64,000 nucleotides of DNA from Lycorma delicatula (GCF_047948215.1 NC_134456.1:78296515-78360514); one strand, 5' to 3'. Shown: positions 23,201 to 34,625, counted from the stretch's first letter. The notes: generated from the sequence alone by a model not told the origin. Numbers and translations: made by a program.

Positions 23201-23336
23201 TAACCTCCGGGTCCAAAGTTAAGTATTATTTCAGAGGATGAGATGAATGATTTGTAGCGTGTGTGAAAATAGCATGCCTGACCGGGATTCGAACCCGGCA
23301 CCTCCTGATGAAAGGCCGAGACGCTATCACTCGAAT
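23201..23336 (-). mobile_element. SINE-2 copy, inverted
   Basis: TGACCGGGATTCGAACCCGG is the reverse complement of the box B region (23279-23298). TTTAACCTCCGGGTCC and ATTTCAGAGGATGAGATG are the reverse of the shared 3' tail. The head is intact to about GCCGAGACGCTATCAC. The right-hand end is slightly truncated compared with 15493-15659. Confidence 0.85.
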
Positions 23337-24000
23337 TTAAATTGTAAAAATCTAAATTTTTTGATAGCCCCTTAATTTTTAGTATGTCTTGAAAAAAAAA
23401 ATTAGCCAAAAACTTTCACTCCTTCCCAGAAAAATAAAACTTTATTTATTTATTTAGAATTATGACTATATCATTGTTTATATTAAACAATTTTTAAACG
23501 TTCTTTTTTTAAATTTATTATTACCAGTAACGAATTATTTTCTTAAAAATTAATTTTACCCGTTTCTTATCCTTGAGTATTAGAGTCCCCAAAATGAAAA
23601 CTTCATTTTTCCTTTTTAAAAAAAACTTGAATCGCATAATTTGATCGGCGTAACCCGTAAAGTTATTCAATTCATTGCCGGTTTTTTAAATAGCAACGTT
23701 TCCAAATTAAAACGAACTTGGCGCATAAAAACTACGACCGTATTTAAACTTATTGCAGTTTCAATAAACTTTAATTTTAACTTTTTTCATATATTATCTG
23801 TCCAAAAATCCTCACTTTTTCATCAAAGAAGAGATGTGTTACCTAAGAGGATTTTCGTTTAAAAATCTAGATTTTTTATGTAAATTCAGTTTAACTACGT
23901 ATTTTACAGAGGAATTAAAAAAAAAATTTTTTTTTTTGCTGTCATATTTAAGCGTATAGAATAAAACTAATATTCACGAACCCGTTTAATTTTATATATT
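23337..24000. other. Unassigned, possibly an old dispersed repeat
   Basis: 23580-23870 has lower A+T than its flanks and CpG words (GATCGGCGTAACCCG, ACTTGGCGCATAAA, CTACGACCGTATT). That suggests an ageing repeat. It was not matched to another copy here and has no recognisable protein. Confidence 0.35.
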
Positions 24001-24245
24001 AACTAGCCGGCTCGTCTTACCAGAACCCTCGGGGCTCAGGTCAGCCCGGGCGAATCCCGGAGCCAACTCAGGAGCTCCTCGGGGCTCAGAGGGGTCTACC
24101 CTATAACCGCAAAGCTTGCATCGCTCATAATTCCCAATTTGCCAGGGCGACCGGCATCCTGAACACCCACAGAGCTGCTTCGGTCGCCATTTCCGTCTAG
24201 CCAGAGGGTTTCATCCCCTGGACCTCCGCACTGTACGTTATGCTT
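24001..24245 (-). repeat. GC-rich dispersed repeat with hairpin, related to 6.54 kb
   Basis: This is the most G+C-rich stretch of the region (CCCTCGGGGCTCAGG repeated as CCTCGGGGCTCAGAGG). On the minus strand the block CCAGGGGATGAAACCCTCTG, then GCTAGACGGAAATGG and CGAAGC, parallels 6541-6600. The sequence CCTCGGGGCTCAG occurs twice (about 24027 and 24077). No protein is recognisable. Confidence 0.5.
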
Positions 24246-24476
24246 ATAGTTGTGATAATAATATAATGAATAATAATTATAGTATTCAGGCTTTATAAAA
24301 ACTGAAGAACAAACTAAATTACAATCGATAGAATAATAGTAACTATGGTAACTAAACACATCTTTGAGGATGAAAAATTCATAACTTATCTCTTTGCCAT
24401 GGTGGCAGAAATATAATAATGAAGTAAAAGAATTAATCTATTTTTCCTTAATAATTCTGTAATTTACAATTTCTCT

Positions 24477-24512
24477 CTTCTTGGGGTGAAGAAATTTCTT
24501 CACCCCAAGAAG
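24477..24512. repeat. 36-bp perfect palindrome
   Basis: CTTCTTGGGGTGAAGAAA (24477-24494) is followed with no spacer by its exact reverse complement (24495-24512). An uninterrupted 18-bp arm with mixed base composition is very unlikely by chance. It could form a cruciform, be the junction of two head-to-head copies, or be a sequencing or assembly fold-back artefact. Confidence 0.95.
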
Positions 24513-24529
24513 ATATTTTTAATATGTTA

Positions 24530-24725
24530 ACCTTCAACAGAGCTAGAGCCTCGGTCGATGGCTTAAAACCTTCCCTGCGATAACATGAATGTATCCAGAA
24601 AATTTGAAAGTAATCGGTCGGTTGGTTGGTTCTCGCTTGATGCGATAACAAACAAAGAGACAAACTTCCGAATAACCGTGATTTGTTAGATCGATAGTGT
24701 ATCTGATGCATGCAAAGTTAGCCTT
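24530..24725 (-). repeat. Dispersed-repeat fragment resembling 721-926
   Basis: CTTCCCTGCGATAACATGAA, ATTTGAAAGTAATCGGTCGG and TTGGTTGGTTCTCGC read on the minus strand as 'accaaccaaccgaccgattac', the kind of text found near the ends of Helitron-like elements and other dispersed repeats. The similarity to 721-926 is loose (CTTCCCTG, AAAGT, GGA/TCGG). Confidence 0.3.
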
Positions 24726-25138
24726 CAACCTACTAACAAACACCAGTTTGAATTTTGAAAATCGGACGATTGTTTGCAGAGATATTATAAGAGCACTCCA
24801 TTGCACCTCCCAAAACAGCGCCCCATGGGCACCCGTTTTTTACCAGTTGATAGTCATGATTGGTCTAGCCTCGTACGAGGTGTTCGCATCACCTCACCAC
24901 TTTAGCTTCGCACGTAGTCCCCATGGGAAGCCCATTATTGTTAAACAGAAATCTTTTAAATTTATTTAATATTATTTTATTTACCGTAAATTTAATTCTA
25001 TTATTTTTGTAGTATTATTCATTCAATAAATTCTAATCATTCAGTTCAAACCCAGCTCATACAGTGATAGAGTCTCACAGTTCACAGTTCATTAATTCAA
25101 TTCATTAAAATTTGTACTTCAACCGGCAAATCTCCTAG

Positions 25139-25141
<3 letters not shown>
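24726..25141. other. No assigned feature; one G+C-richer patch
   Basis: 24810-24940 (CGCCCCATGGGCACCCG, CCTCGTACGAGGTGTTC, TTCGCACGTAGTCCCC) stands out by composition. It includes the 12-bp palindrome CCTCGTACGAGG, but no homologue was found here. It may be repeat-derived. Confidence 0.35.

Positions 25142-25175
<34 letters not shown>
25142..25175. repeat. (TA)n microsatellite
   Basis: About 34 bp of uninterrupted TA. Confidence 0.95.
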
Positions 25176-25177
<2 letters not shown>

Positions 25178-25213
25178 ATTCTTCTAAAATCGATCCTTTC
25201 AAGAATCATATTC

Positions 25214-25908
25214 CTCTACACTATACAGATTATATTAATCCGATCAAACTAAGTACAGAATAATAAAATAAAATAAAATAGGATGACATCTACGTTATTC
25301 TATAATTCAAGCGAGAGCGCTTTCACCAATCCCTCGCATCATCAGTTGCTCTATATAATTTTTCAAATCATTCGTACCAAAATTCACGTTAAAATTGAAA
25401 TTAAAAATCCTCTCCTATACATAAGATTTACAATTTAAAATTATTAAAAGATCCTTTACCAAATTAAAAATAAAAGGGTTTAAATTAATTTTTTTTTTTT
25501 TTAATCATAACTGTGGCTAGCTAGTTCACATGGATCTCTATTTTGTTTTTTTTAATTTAATTTTATTAAATGATTTCATAATTTTTTTATATTGAAATTT
25601 TTAATTTAAAAAAAAATTAATTTAAAAATGTTTAATTAAAATTTTTGTTTTGATTTTAATTTGGTAAAGGATCTTTTAGCAATTTTAAATTTTAAATCTT
25701 ATGTATAGTATATGATTTTTAACCTCAATTTTAATGTGTAATTTGTTAGGAATTATTTTAAAAATTATATAGAGCAACTGATGATGTGAGGGACTCGTGA
25801 ATGCACTCTCACTTGAATTATGGAATAAGATAGGGGTCATCCTATTTTATTTTATTATACTGTACTTAGGTTGGTTGGATTAATATTATATATGTGTATA
25901 TTTTAGAG
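25214..25908. mobile_element. Inverted-repeat element B (foldback-like, about 260-bp arms)
   Basis: The left arm is 25214-25475 and the right arm 25645-25908, in reverse complement. Matching words include TATTAATCC, TAAGTACAG, TAAAATAGGATGAC, CATCATCAGTTGCTCTATAT, CATAAGATTTA and AAAAGATCCTTTACCAAATT. Arm identity is high, though with several substitutions and small gaps, so the two arms have had time to diverge. The roughly 170-bp spacer is AT-rich and non-coding apart from CTGTGGCTAGCTAGTTCACA. No protein is present. It is likely a foldback or long-TIR non-autonomous DNA element. Confidence 0.85.
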
Positions 25909-28240
25909 ATTTTTCGACATGAAATATACCTAATAACCTTCTCAGTTATGCCAAGAAATATTGGTTGCGATTGATGGGGTAGTTTTTTTGTTAATACCAC
26001 ACAAACAAACGAAAACCCTCTTCCTCTACAAAATAATAGTATAGATTCTAAAAACGTGTATAGATGCAACATTTTTAAGAACCAGTTCATTTCATTTAAC
26101 TCTCATATGCAAATGCGTTAATTCCTACATTATCTAAAAATATATTTTTTAATAAAGTAAACAATATTTTACATTGAGAATAGTGTAGTGCTATTTTTTA
26201 ACTTAAAATTTTACAAACGAATCATACAAAAAAAAGACATAAAAATAAATCATACAGTTATTTTTAGAAAATTATTTTGTAATTAAAATATTTTCTATTT
26301 AGTAGTGTATGAGTATCAGGTTTGCTTTATTGTTTAAATATTTGTTCTGACGTCAAAATAGGTAGAAGCCACACTATTATAATCTCTGAATTGCATATTA
26401 CTTTTTGTGATACGGACAAAGAGGAATTAATTTATTTATTAGTTGTTTTAATATTATTTTTTTATATTTTACTAGTCATTATACATAAGTAAGAAGATTT
26501 CAATATCTTAAATTCTATAGTTTTAAAATTACAGGCTGTACGAAATGTAGAAAATATTATAATGTAGTAAGTACACTGCAATGCAGTATGTGGTTCGCTG
26601 AGATTGTAATAATAAATAAGTTTTCTTTTATAAATGCAGTTAAACTTATTTTATTTTATTTAAAAAAATAAATTTGTTACATTAGAAAGACGTCAATTTT
26701 ATTTTTTTTCTGAAACACGTAATTCAAAAACGTACATTAGAAAGTCGTATGGATTCTTTTTCTTCTAGTTATTTCGAATTGCATAACACATGAGATTTAT
26801 TTCCTTCAGTCAACAAAACGTGAAATATGTACGTATAGTAACTAAATAAATAAAGGCTGAATGTTACTTTACATTTATATTTAGGTATTTTAAGAAAGTT
26901 TAAATTCATATAAATATCCTAATTAATTACATTATATTAACGGATAAAAAATAAAGTAAAACATTATTGCATCCTGTACCTAATAGATTAGATCTGATTT
27001 CCCATTTCTTTAATTTTGAAAAAAACATTACCTTTATTTGTGATTTATATAACACGACCCTATTTCTAAATCAATTATTGTTACAATTTCAATGGGAATA
27101 AAATTCTACCAATAACAAAACTGTACTAAATAATTGAGATATTTCAATAAAAATATTTTATCGCGGTAGTTGCGGTGACGGTCAGTAGGCACAAATGTCA
27201 TGGCTGGACTCTATACAAGAGGAGCATTATTTGAAAAACATTATTTTTATAAAAAATGAAAAACCTGTTAAAAGTGAAAAATAGTTATTTAAACTTCATT
27301 ATATTTTCTTTATAATCTATAATTATATTTTTATTCAATATTAAACAATATTTATATCCTTTTACAAAACATTTTGACGTAGGATTCAATGTTCTTTTTA
27401 TTAAAATTGTTACTTTCTCTTTATCTTTATTGGAAGCAGCATAGTTATAAAGAGAAATATAATGATCGACCAAAATTCTAGGTATCGGGGTTTTTTCCAA
27501 ATATAAACGTTTCAAAAATCCGTCAGTCAAGAAAAAAAAAGAAAAATTAATAGAAATTTCTAAAACATGTAAGTAGTACGAACTGACATACTTATGACTT
27601 GCCTGTATTTTGATTAATATCTCTCGACTGGATCAATATAAATTCTTGAAAATATAGCATAACAACATTAAATTTTGGACAAAATTAAACAAAGGAGGAG
27701 TACATTTCGTCGTTTTGAATATTTGTATATTTTTCGAGGAAAATTGAACTTTGGTACGACGAAAGTTATTTAAAATAAGTTAAGTTATTTTAAATTCCAT
27801 TTTTAAGTCAATCGGATTTAAGAGTGGAGGATATTCAACAATATTTCTAAACAGTCTTTTCCTCTCACCTCAAACATCCGTTGACCAAAAAAGTTCAAAT
27901 TTAGCAGAGATATGGCTGTTTATATCTCTTCTGTATTGGTCTGATATTTAACCGCGTGGACGTCAAGGTACCAATTTTTTATTTATATTTATTTTTTTAG
28001 CCTTTGTGGATAACTTTGCACCAAATTGTCCCACTTGTTGAAGTAAACAATTATTCCAATTATTAAAACTGAGCCAAAAAAAGGGGCCGAGTAGTATCTA
28101 TGTTTAAAATATTGTAACAGCCAAGAAAAATGGGCCCAGATTTCTTTCCATCAAGTAGAAAGGAAAATAAAATAACAATGAAAAAAAGAAGAAACTAAAT
28201 GTGATCCTTTTCTTAGAGTAACGATTCCTTTTAACAATCT
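25909..28240. other. AT-rich stretch, nothing firmly recognised
   Basis: About 2.3 kb. A minus-strand frame at 27285-27530 (81 codons, Lys/Ile/Tyr-rich) shows no family motif. 27840-28110 has moderately mixed composition and may be a dispersed-repeat relic, but no second copy was seen in the window. Confidence 0.4.
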
Positions 28241-28259
28241 GTTCCTTGTAATACAGACA

Positions 28260-28978
28260 ATGGCAATTCCAGAAGCTGTTAATCGACCCAGAAGGTTACC
28301 AGATCAGAATAAGAATTTATAGAAAAACATAAGGGTGCGGACGATGAAAATTATTACGCTTCAATAGTTTAGGGATGGGACGGGTACTGGTTATGTTGGC
28401 CAGAGGATATAAATACTTGCAGGGACCAGATGAGAAAGTCAGTAGTTCGGCGAGGTCATGTTCGGCGCATTTGTCACTACAGCAATATCAGTAAGGGTGT
28501 GATAACTACCAGTGAAGAATAAGTTACGAGTATATCGGTGTGGACAGCGGGAGAATACAAGTTGTTCGGTGAGTTATTGGTAAACAGTAGTGAAAGTAAC
28601 AGAATTCTGTTCATCCATAAAATGTTGGATATTTCTTTTATAATATTATTGCAAAAATTGAATTGTATGAACCTTAGACTTTTCTAGCGTTATCTTGTTG
28701 TTAATGCAATGTTAGGTTCTAGTGGTCATTATAACGATTTTAGTAAACGGACTGTATTCTGGTTTTTGCAATTTAACGGTCATTAAACAAATCTTGGGCT
28801 TCTTATTTGAATTACTATTTTGTTTGTTATATATACGTATTGTTACTACTACTACTATTATTATTATTTTTGTTATTTATTTTGTTTATATATATCTAAG
28901 GTAATAAAATTGTGTTTGTAAGAAATTTTTACGTTTGTTAATTCTTCAATATTCTTGTCGAACTGCGAACATACAACA
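28260..28978 (+). mobile_element. LTR-like block B with TATA box and Inr (homologous to 20.1-20.8 kb)
   Basis: This block is homologous to 20150-20790 from about 28315 to its end at ACAACA (28978). It has a promoter layout: TATAAATA at 28408-28415 and a TCAGTA initiator about 31 nt later (28439-28444). Near the end is an AATAAA polyadenylation word (28901-28906). This order, promoter then poly(A) signal then CA end, fits an LTR (U3-R-U5). The terminal TG could be at 28240 or 28247 and is not settled. There is no PBS, polypurine tract or pol sequence next to it that can be defended, so it is probably a solo LTR. The superfamily is unknown. Confidence 0.65.
28408..28444 (+). promoter_or_regulatory. 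Candidate TATA box and arthropod-type initiator in LTR block B
   Basis: TATAAATA (28408-28415) and TCAGTA (28439-28444) are spaced as in arthropod RNA polymerase II promoters. The homologous place in block A reads TATGAATA and ACAGTTAG, so the signal is better preserved here. Confidence 0.5.
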
Positions 28979-29817
28979 ATATTTTTTTTTTAACTTTAAT
29001 TTTCAAGTTTGAAGATTCAGTGTTATCTAATATTAATGTAGGCTAGAAGCAAATAAAAAAAGGAATCCGATGGCAGCCGAATTAAGAATATTAAACATTT
29101 TTTTGAAACGTTTTGTAATCTCTGATACTTTATCTGTTTTTTTCAAGTAGTGGCTGTTATTTAAAATGTTATATAAAGCATCTGTCGAATATGTGGGTGA
29201 AATGGAACACAAATCTTTTCACTATATTTTATTTAGCAATTATATCTAAATTACAGTACAATTCTAATAATAAAAACATCGTTTGGTCAAAAGAATCAAC
29301 TGGAATCCAAAATCTTTTACTTATAATTTCTAATCTTTGATAATTATAAAAAATATTGGGTAATTTTTAAGGTAGAAACATAATACGGTAACGGGGTATT
29401 ATTGGAATAATATTTTACTGAACATTTATATATTTTTTAAATTATATTCCAAATGTTTGAAAAATTATATCATCAATATTTCAAAATCTTATGGGATATT
29501 TGAAATAAAAAAATTTCTCAAGGATTTTAATTTAGTTATGCTGTATTACTAGTTGTGGTTTAATTTGACAGTGGTTGTAGATAAAGAGTTTTGGCGGTAT
29601 TTTATTTTTAACCTCTTGAATTGGATATCAGGAAGTAGATTCTTTAAGGTACTTGTGATATACACAAGTACCGCAAGTAGCAAATGGCGCCACTATCGTT
29701 GTAAGGTTATAACCAACGCAACTGGTGGCGAGTTAAATAAATACGTTCTATTTCTTATCAGTAAGACGATAAAATAAAAATATTTGTTAAAGTTAACAAA
29801 TATAGTTAACAAATAAA
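28979..29817. other. Unassigned; contains a 10-bp-arm hairpin
   Basis: GGTACTTGTG-ATATA-CACAAGTACC is a perfect stem-loop at 29648-29672. Downstream AATGGCGCC and GTAAGGTTATA recur in reverse complement near 30030-30075, on the other side of the SINE-2 fragment, which hints at a decayed inverted-repeat element. No coding feature is supported. Confidence 0.35.
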
Positions 29818-29938
29818 GTACCCGGGTTCGAATCCCGGTCAGGCAAGGTATTTTCTTTCATACGCTAAAAAAAATTGTCATTCATCTCATTCTCTGAAGT
29901 AATACCTAACGGTGGTCCCGGACGTTAAAAAAAAGGTT
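29818..29938 (+). mobile_element. SINE-2 copy, 5'-truncated
   Basis: It starts inside the tRNA-like head at TACCCGGGTTCGAATCCCGG (box B) and runs through CAGGCA, then the shared tail TCATTCTCTGAAGTAATACC, TAACGGTGGTCCCGGACGTT and an A-rich end. Box A is missing, so it cannot be transcribed from its own promoter. Confidence 0.85.
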
Positions 29939-32040
29939 AGGTTAATTTGAATAAATAATTCAATTTCTAGTTTTGGTTTCTACTTTATTCCTAACAGATT
30001 CCAACAGCCATCACGAATTTACAGATCTATAACCTTCCAACCATAATGGCGCCGTTATAATACGTAAGTACCTTCATTATCTGTAAGTTCTGAAATGATT
30101 AACAAACGGAGGGCGACACAAAAATTGCAATTACAAAAATAAGGTAAATATACAATTGAGTTATTTACCTACATGACATATGGAATACATGTATTAAACC
30201 ATTAGTAAAATTTAGCTTCATTTTTTGCAACTAAAAAAGATAAATTTTCCTTTTAAGCCTTGAGGTAAAAGTCGTATGCGTCAGAGCCTCTATGCGCTTG
30301 ACCGATATACGTTTGAACCAAAAATATTATAGCCTATTTATTATTATTAATAATTATTACAGCCGGTTACATAATTAATTTATGACAATATTTATTACAA
30401 AGGAATTAGGTAGATTCTCTTTTAATATGAAAAAAATATTTGGAATAAACTTAGTTATAAGGTTTTAAACCACTCCTTATGCACTAAAATACGTTTTAAA
30501 AGGAAATCAATAGTACATATTCATTATCGAAAGAAATTTCGCTTTAAAATGATGGATTTAATTCATTGTTCAGCATTCAACTTATAAAGTTCGGCCAGAA
30601 ATTTAAAAAGTCGTCAAATACGCATTTGAAGGCTGTTCAATCCTATTGAATCAACTTTATATTCGGACAATCGTACCATAAAAAAAAACAAAATTTATAA
30701 ACAGGAAAACGAGAAATTTATAATTAAAATTTAAATATATGAATAAATTTATTCACTAAAACTGCTGAATAAAAATAAAAATAAAATAACTTCATTATTG
30801 ATAAAAAAAAAAAAAAAAATAACAAGTTTTTCGTAATGAAATTGTAAGATGTTTACACTACACTTCACCCGATAAAATTAAGAGTATCCCCTAAGGAAAT
30901 ATTCTGAATACATTTTTATATTTATTATTTACATCTGATTTTTCAGAACGTAACAACACTATCGATGTAACTTTTATAGACGATAAAATAATACTTGTGA
31001 TGTATGAATACAAATGAATATTTGCAAACATTTTTAGGAACATTTAAACAAATTACAAGATTCATGCAAAAAACAATAAATAAAATCAACGACCAAATCA
31101 AAACACATGATGCCTAATTTACAAAAGAAAAACTGCACTAAATCGATTAAAAACGCTAGACTAACACTTCAATCTGATGATGCAATATAAATAATTAGCT
31201 GAAATTACAAGTATCAAAATAATTTCCAAATGCAAATTGATATCATTTATGATTCGAAAACACATTACTTCTGTACATAGTTATGAAACGTGGTTCGGGG
31301 ATACAGTAATGGAGTCAAAAAATTAAGTTAAAATTAACAATTATCCAACAGTTATAATAAAAATTCTTAAGAATGATTACCAAATAACCACATACTTTGC
31401 AAAAAATACACACAATACTTATTTTATAAGTAGAAACTTATATAATACAGAATATATTTTTTTTTAATGTGTGTTTTATAAAACACAATAATAAAATAAA
31501 TTCGACTGTCAAGGATGAAGTAATAAAACAGAGCGAAGATGTAATAATAGCGAAGATTTGTCCAAGTTGCGAAAATTAAGTTACTTGGTCCTTTACTTCA
31601 GTTATCATGAATAATGCACGTCTTTTATTCCATTAAATATAAATGACTGTGCATCTTCTGTACTTTATTTTTTATATATTATTCTTTGTCTATGTAATTA
31701 TTATAATTAATTATCGTTATTTATTACTTACTATATATTATTCATTTTTACTTAAATTTTATAAATTATAGGGAGAAATCTACGAATATATATATATATA
31801 TATCTAGGTTGGAATATCACTTGAAACTTGTTTAGTTTTGATAAAAAATGTTTTGAACTGGGGCAAATTCTAGAACGAAAAGAGAAAATTTTGTGTTCGT
31901 CACTAAATAATCAAATCAAATAAAAAATAGTGAAGTGTTTCGTATGTAATTTCTACTCGCATATGGAACAAAAATGTATATTACAGGAAGGAGGCTGGAA
32001 TCACATGTGACTACTACAAAAAAATAAGATACAAGAAAAG
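29939..32040. other. AT-rich stretch, nothing recognised
   Basis: About 2.1 kb of AT-rich sequence with homopolymer runs (poly-A at about 30805-30818) and a short TA run at about 31790-31802. No coding, RNA or repeat feature is supported. Confidence 0.45.
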
Positions 32041-32880
32041 CAGTGGCAGGTCCTACCTAAAATTAGTTGGGGTGCTACCCCAACTTAATTTTCTGAAAAT
32101 TTTTTGTGGGGAAAATTTTTTGTGGGTATTTTCAAGGCCATGGTGAAAGTTTTCTGTAAAATAATAGAACCGAAAAAAAATGGATCAAATAGAATATAAT
32201 AAAATAGAAAGCAGGATAATAATTTAATTCTACACTTTATTACATTCAAGAATATGGTACACGGTTTTTAAACATTCGCTTTAACCAAATAAATAATAAA
32301 ATGTCAATGCAGATAATATTTTTTAATATTATTAGATAATAACTTAATAAAATATCCGTTAAAAACACTATAATACAACGGTGCTTAATTTAAATTTCTA
32401 TGTACACAGAAACAAATACATAATTAGTTTTTAATTTCTTTCTCTTTCGTCCTTCCAGCGTGTTTTTAGACAGACTTGGCAATCAAAGAGCCCTTGCTTT
32501 CAACCATCTTCTGATCATTACTGAAAAAACAACTAAACCAGTTTCATATTCCTTCCACCGACTAAACTAGAAAAGGGAACGAACAAGGAACGTTGCATAC
32601 ACACGCAAAGTAAAAACAAAACTACCTTCCACCAGCACGCCAGAATCGGCACTGCGGAAGCAACAGTGCTCTCTCTCCTTCACAGCCTTGCGTGCAGCTT
32701 CCTATGTGTGCATGCGCACAACAGCCAAATACCACGCCGCTGGAACTGTGAATCGCACACTTCCATACAAAGATTTTGTAAGAAAGAAAAAAGCACTCAT
32801 TATATTAAATTTTATAGATAATATCAAGTGGAAATAGGGGGTGCTGCAGTTCCACAGTGCCTGTACGCGAACCGCCACTG
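32041..32880. mobile_element. Possible hAT-like non-autonomous element
   Basis: The left end CAGTGGCAGGTCC (from 32041) and the reverse complement of the right end, CAGTGGCGGTTCG (to 32880), form short imperfect inverted termini of the CAGTGGCG type common in hAT elements. Subterminal GTTGGGGTGCTACCCCAAC (32066-32084, a hairpin) on the left and GGGGGTGCTGCAG on the right are alike. 32630-32760 is richer in G+C than its flanks. No 8-bp target duplication is visible (AAGAAAAG against CTCGTGGC) and no transposase is present, so the call is tentative. Confidence 0.42.
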
Positions 32881-33874
32881 CTCGTGGCAGTGATTTATAA
32901 ATAGAAGCAATAAAAATCCCACCATAAAACTTTCAGGAATATGTTATTAGCCAGGTTTCTAAACTGTTTAAGCCACGTGATTTACGGTAATATTCGTTTG
33001 TTTTTCTGTATTTTTCCTGTAGAAGTCTTCTTTTTTGGATCAACTTTTTCTGGATCAACTATGAAATGAAAGTGAATGATAGGTATAAATAAATCAGAAT
33101 CTCCATACTTAGGCTTATGTATACATAAAATTCAGGAAGGAAGCGCTGGGTTAATCTGAATTATTCGTTAAGCATTATTTTTGTTGAACTTTAAGGATAG
33201 TTAAGCTTGAATTTATCGAAATTACTACTGCGTGGGATAAACAAAAGTAAGGTACATCAAGAGAGTATGTTATGCTTTACAGTGTAATTTTTCGTGCACT
33301 ATTATTTTCAGTGTTGATCAGAACACGTTTTGTAAAAGACAAGGTGCCAGGTAACAAAATTTATAAAAAATAGGATATTATTTTGTAACTCATTTATAAA
33401 AATGTTGTAAAGTTTTCTTCATACACAAAGTGATTCACGAAGAATGCAACAAATTTTTTTTACATGTTCTACTACTGAAAATAATGAAAAAAATTTCAGT
33501 TTTATCATTGAAAAACAATTGGTTCCAGAATTTTATTCTAGTACCTTTCAAGAAACTTCTAGTAAACGGCAAAAGATTGGACTCGAAAACACACTATTTT
33601 ATTTTTGGCGTAATGTAATTTTGTTAAACGGGTAAGAAACACACAAAAAGTTTAAAGAAACTTGTAGATAATTTCATTCTGAATAACATCCTATGAATAA
33701 AGTCCACAGAAACTACTGTAAATACAAACATAATTCGAAATTTATTAAAAACAAAACATATCAAAATGTAGTAGATTTTAACTAGGTGTTAAATTAAAAA
33801 AGTTTCAATATTACAAAACAAAATATAGCTATATATTTAAAAAAATAATAAATAAATAAAAACACAAAAAGAAG
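32881..33874. other. No feature recognised
   Basis: AT-rich. Two overlapping plus-strand frames near 33430-33635 have no recognisable motif. Confidence 0.4.
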
Positions 33875-34625
33875 AAAACCGTTCGGCACGCCGGAACGTG
33901 GAGGTAGATTTCATCCGTGCTAAGTAGTGGATAAAATAGGTTTCCACCTTTAAGTTAAGAACTTCAAATTTACATTAGTTGATGTGAAAAAAAGTTTAAC
34001 GTATTTAGAATACGACAAGCCCCATCTTCTTACAATTCCAGTAACATTTTGATCATTCGTTGCCATAAGGGTTGGTTATATAAAAAATTGTTTCAGACAA
34101 AAGTTTTAGGTCATGTTTAGAGGACTAACAACCACTTTAAACCGATTCGATACTGTGCCGATTAAGGAAAGTATGATTTTTTTTATTGCTTTGAAACCCC
34201 ATTTTTACACCCGCTTGGCCAATGACTGGTTAGTGATATTAAAAAACTAAAATAAGTTTTAGGCCCTTATCCAAAAAAATAGTAGGAACTTTAAACAAAT
34301 TCGATATTTTACTTAATAAAAACCTTATAGCAATAATTTTTTTTTTTCTAAAAAGACACCCCATTTCCAACCCTCGGTCCGATTTTGGACGTTAACAAAT
34401 TTAACCGAGATTTTGGGTCGAGTTACTTTTAGAGAACAATTTGAAAGTGATTGGCGCAAAATTACGGCAGTTATTGTATCAAGGAGAAAGTGAAATATAT
34501 ATATTTAAACATTTAAGCTGACGGTGGTTTTAGGGTCTGGGGGATGTGAAACGCGAAGACATATCGAAATCCGGAAGTCGAATCGTGATAGCTTTCTTAT
34601 GAAATCTACCTAAAACCAACTTACA
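33875..34625 (+). repeat. Dispersed repeat family R4, copy 1
   Basis: It starts about GTTCGGCACGCCGGAACGTG, then GGAGGTAGATTTCATCCGTG and CTAAGTAGTGG. It matches 46283-46915 in the same orientation over at least 600 bp. Shared words include ACGACAAGCCC, AAAATTGTTTCAGACAAAAG, AACCGATTCGATACT, TAGGAACTTTAAA, GGTCCGATTTTGG and CAATTTGAAAGTGATTGG. Stops are frequent, no protein motif is seen and no RNA polymerase III boxes were found. The element class is unknown. Confidence 0.8.

Noticed and set aside
27285..27530. 81-codon minus-strand frame with many charged residues
   Set aside because: No family motif, start context or neighbouring coding signal supports it. A chance frame in AT-rich DNA is adequate.
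20791..28259. A full-length LTR retrotransposon between the two LTR-like blocks
   Set aside because: No primer-binding site, polypurine tract, protease, RT or integrase motif was seen between them.
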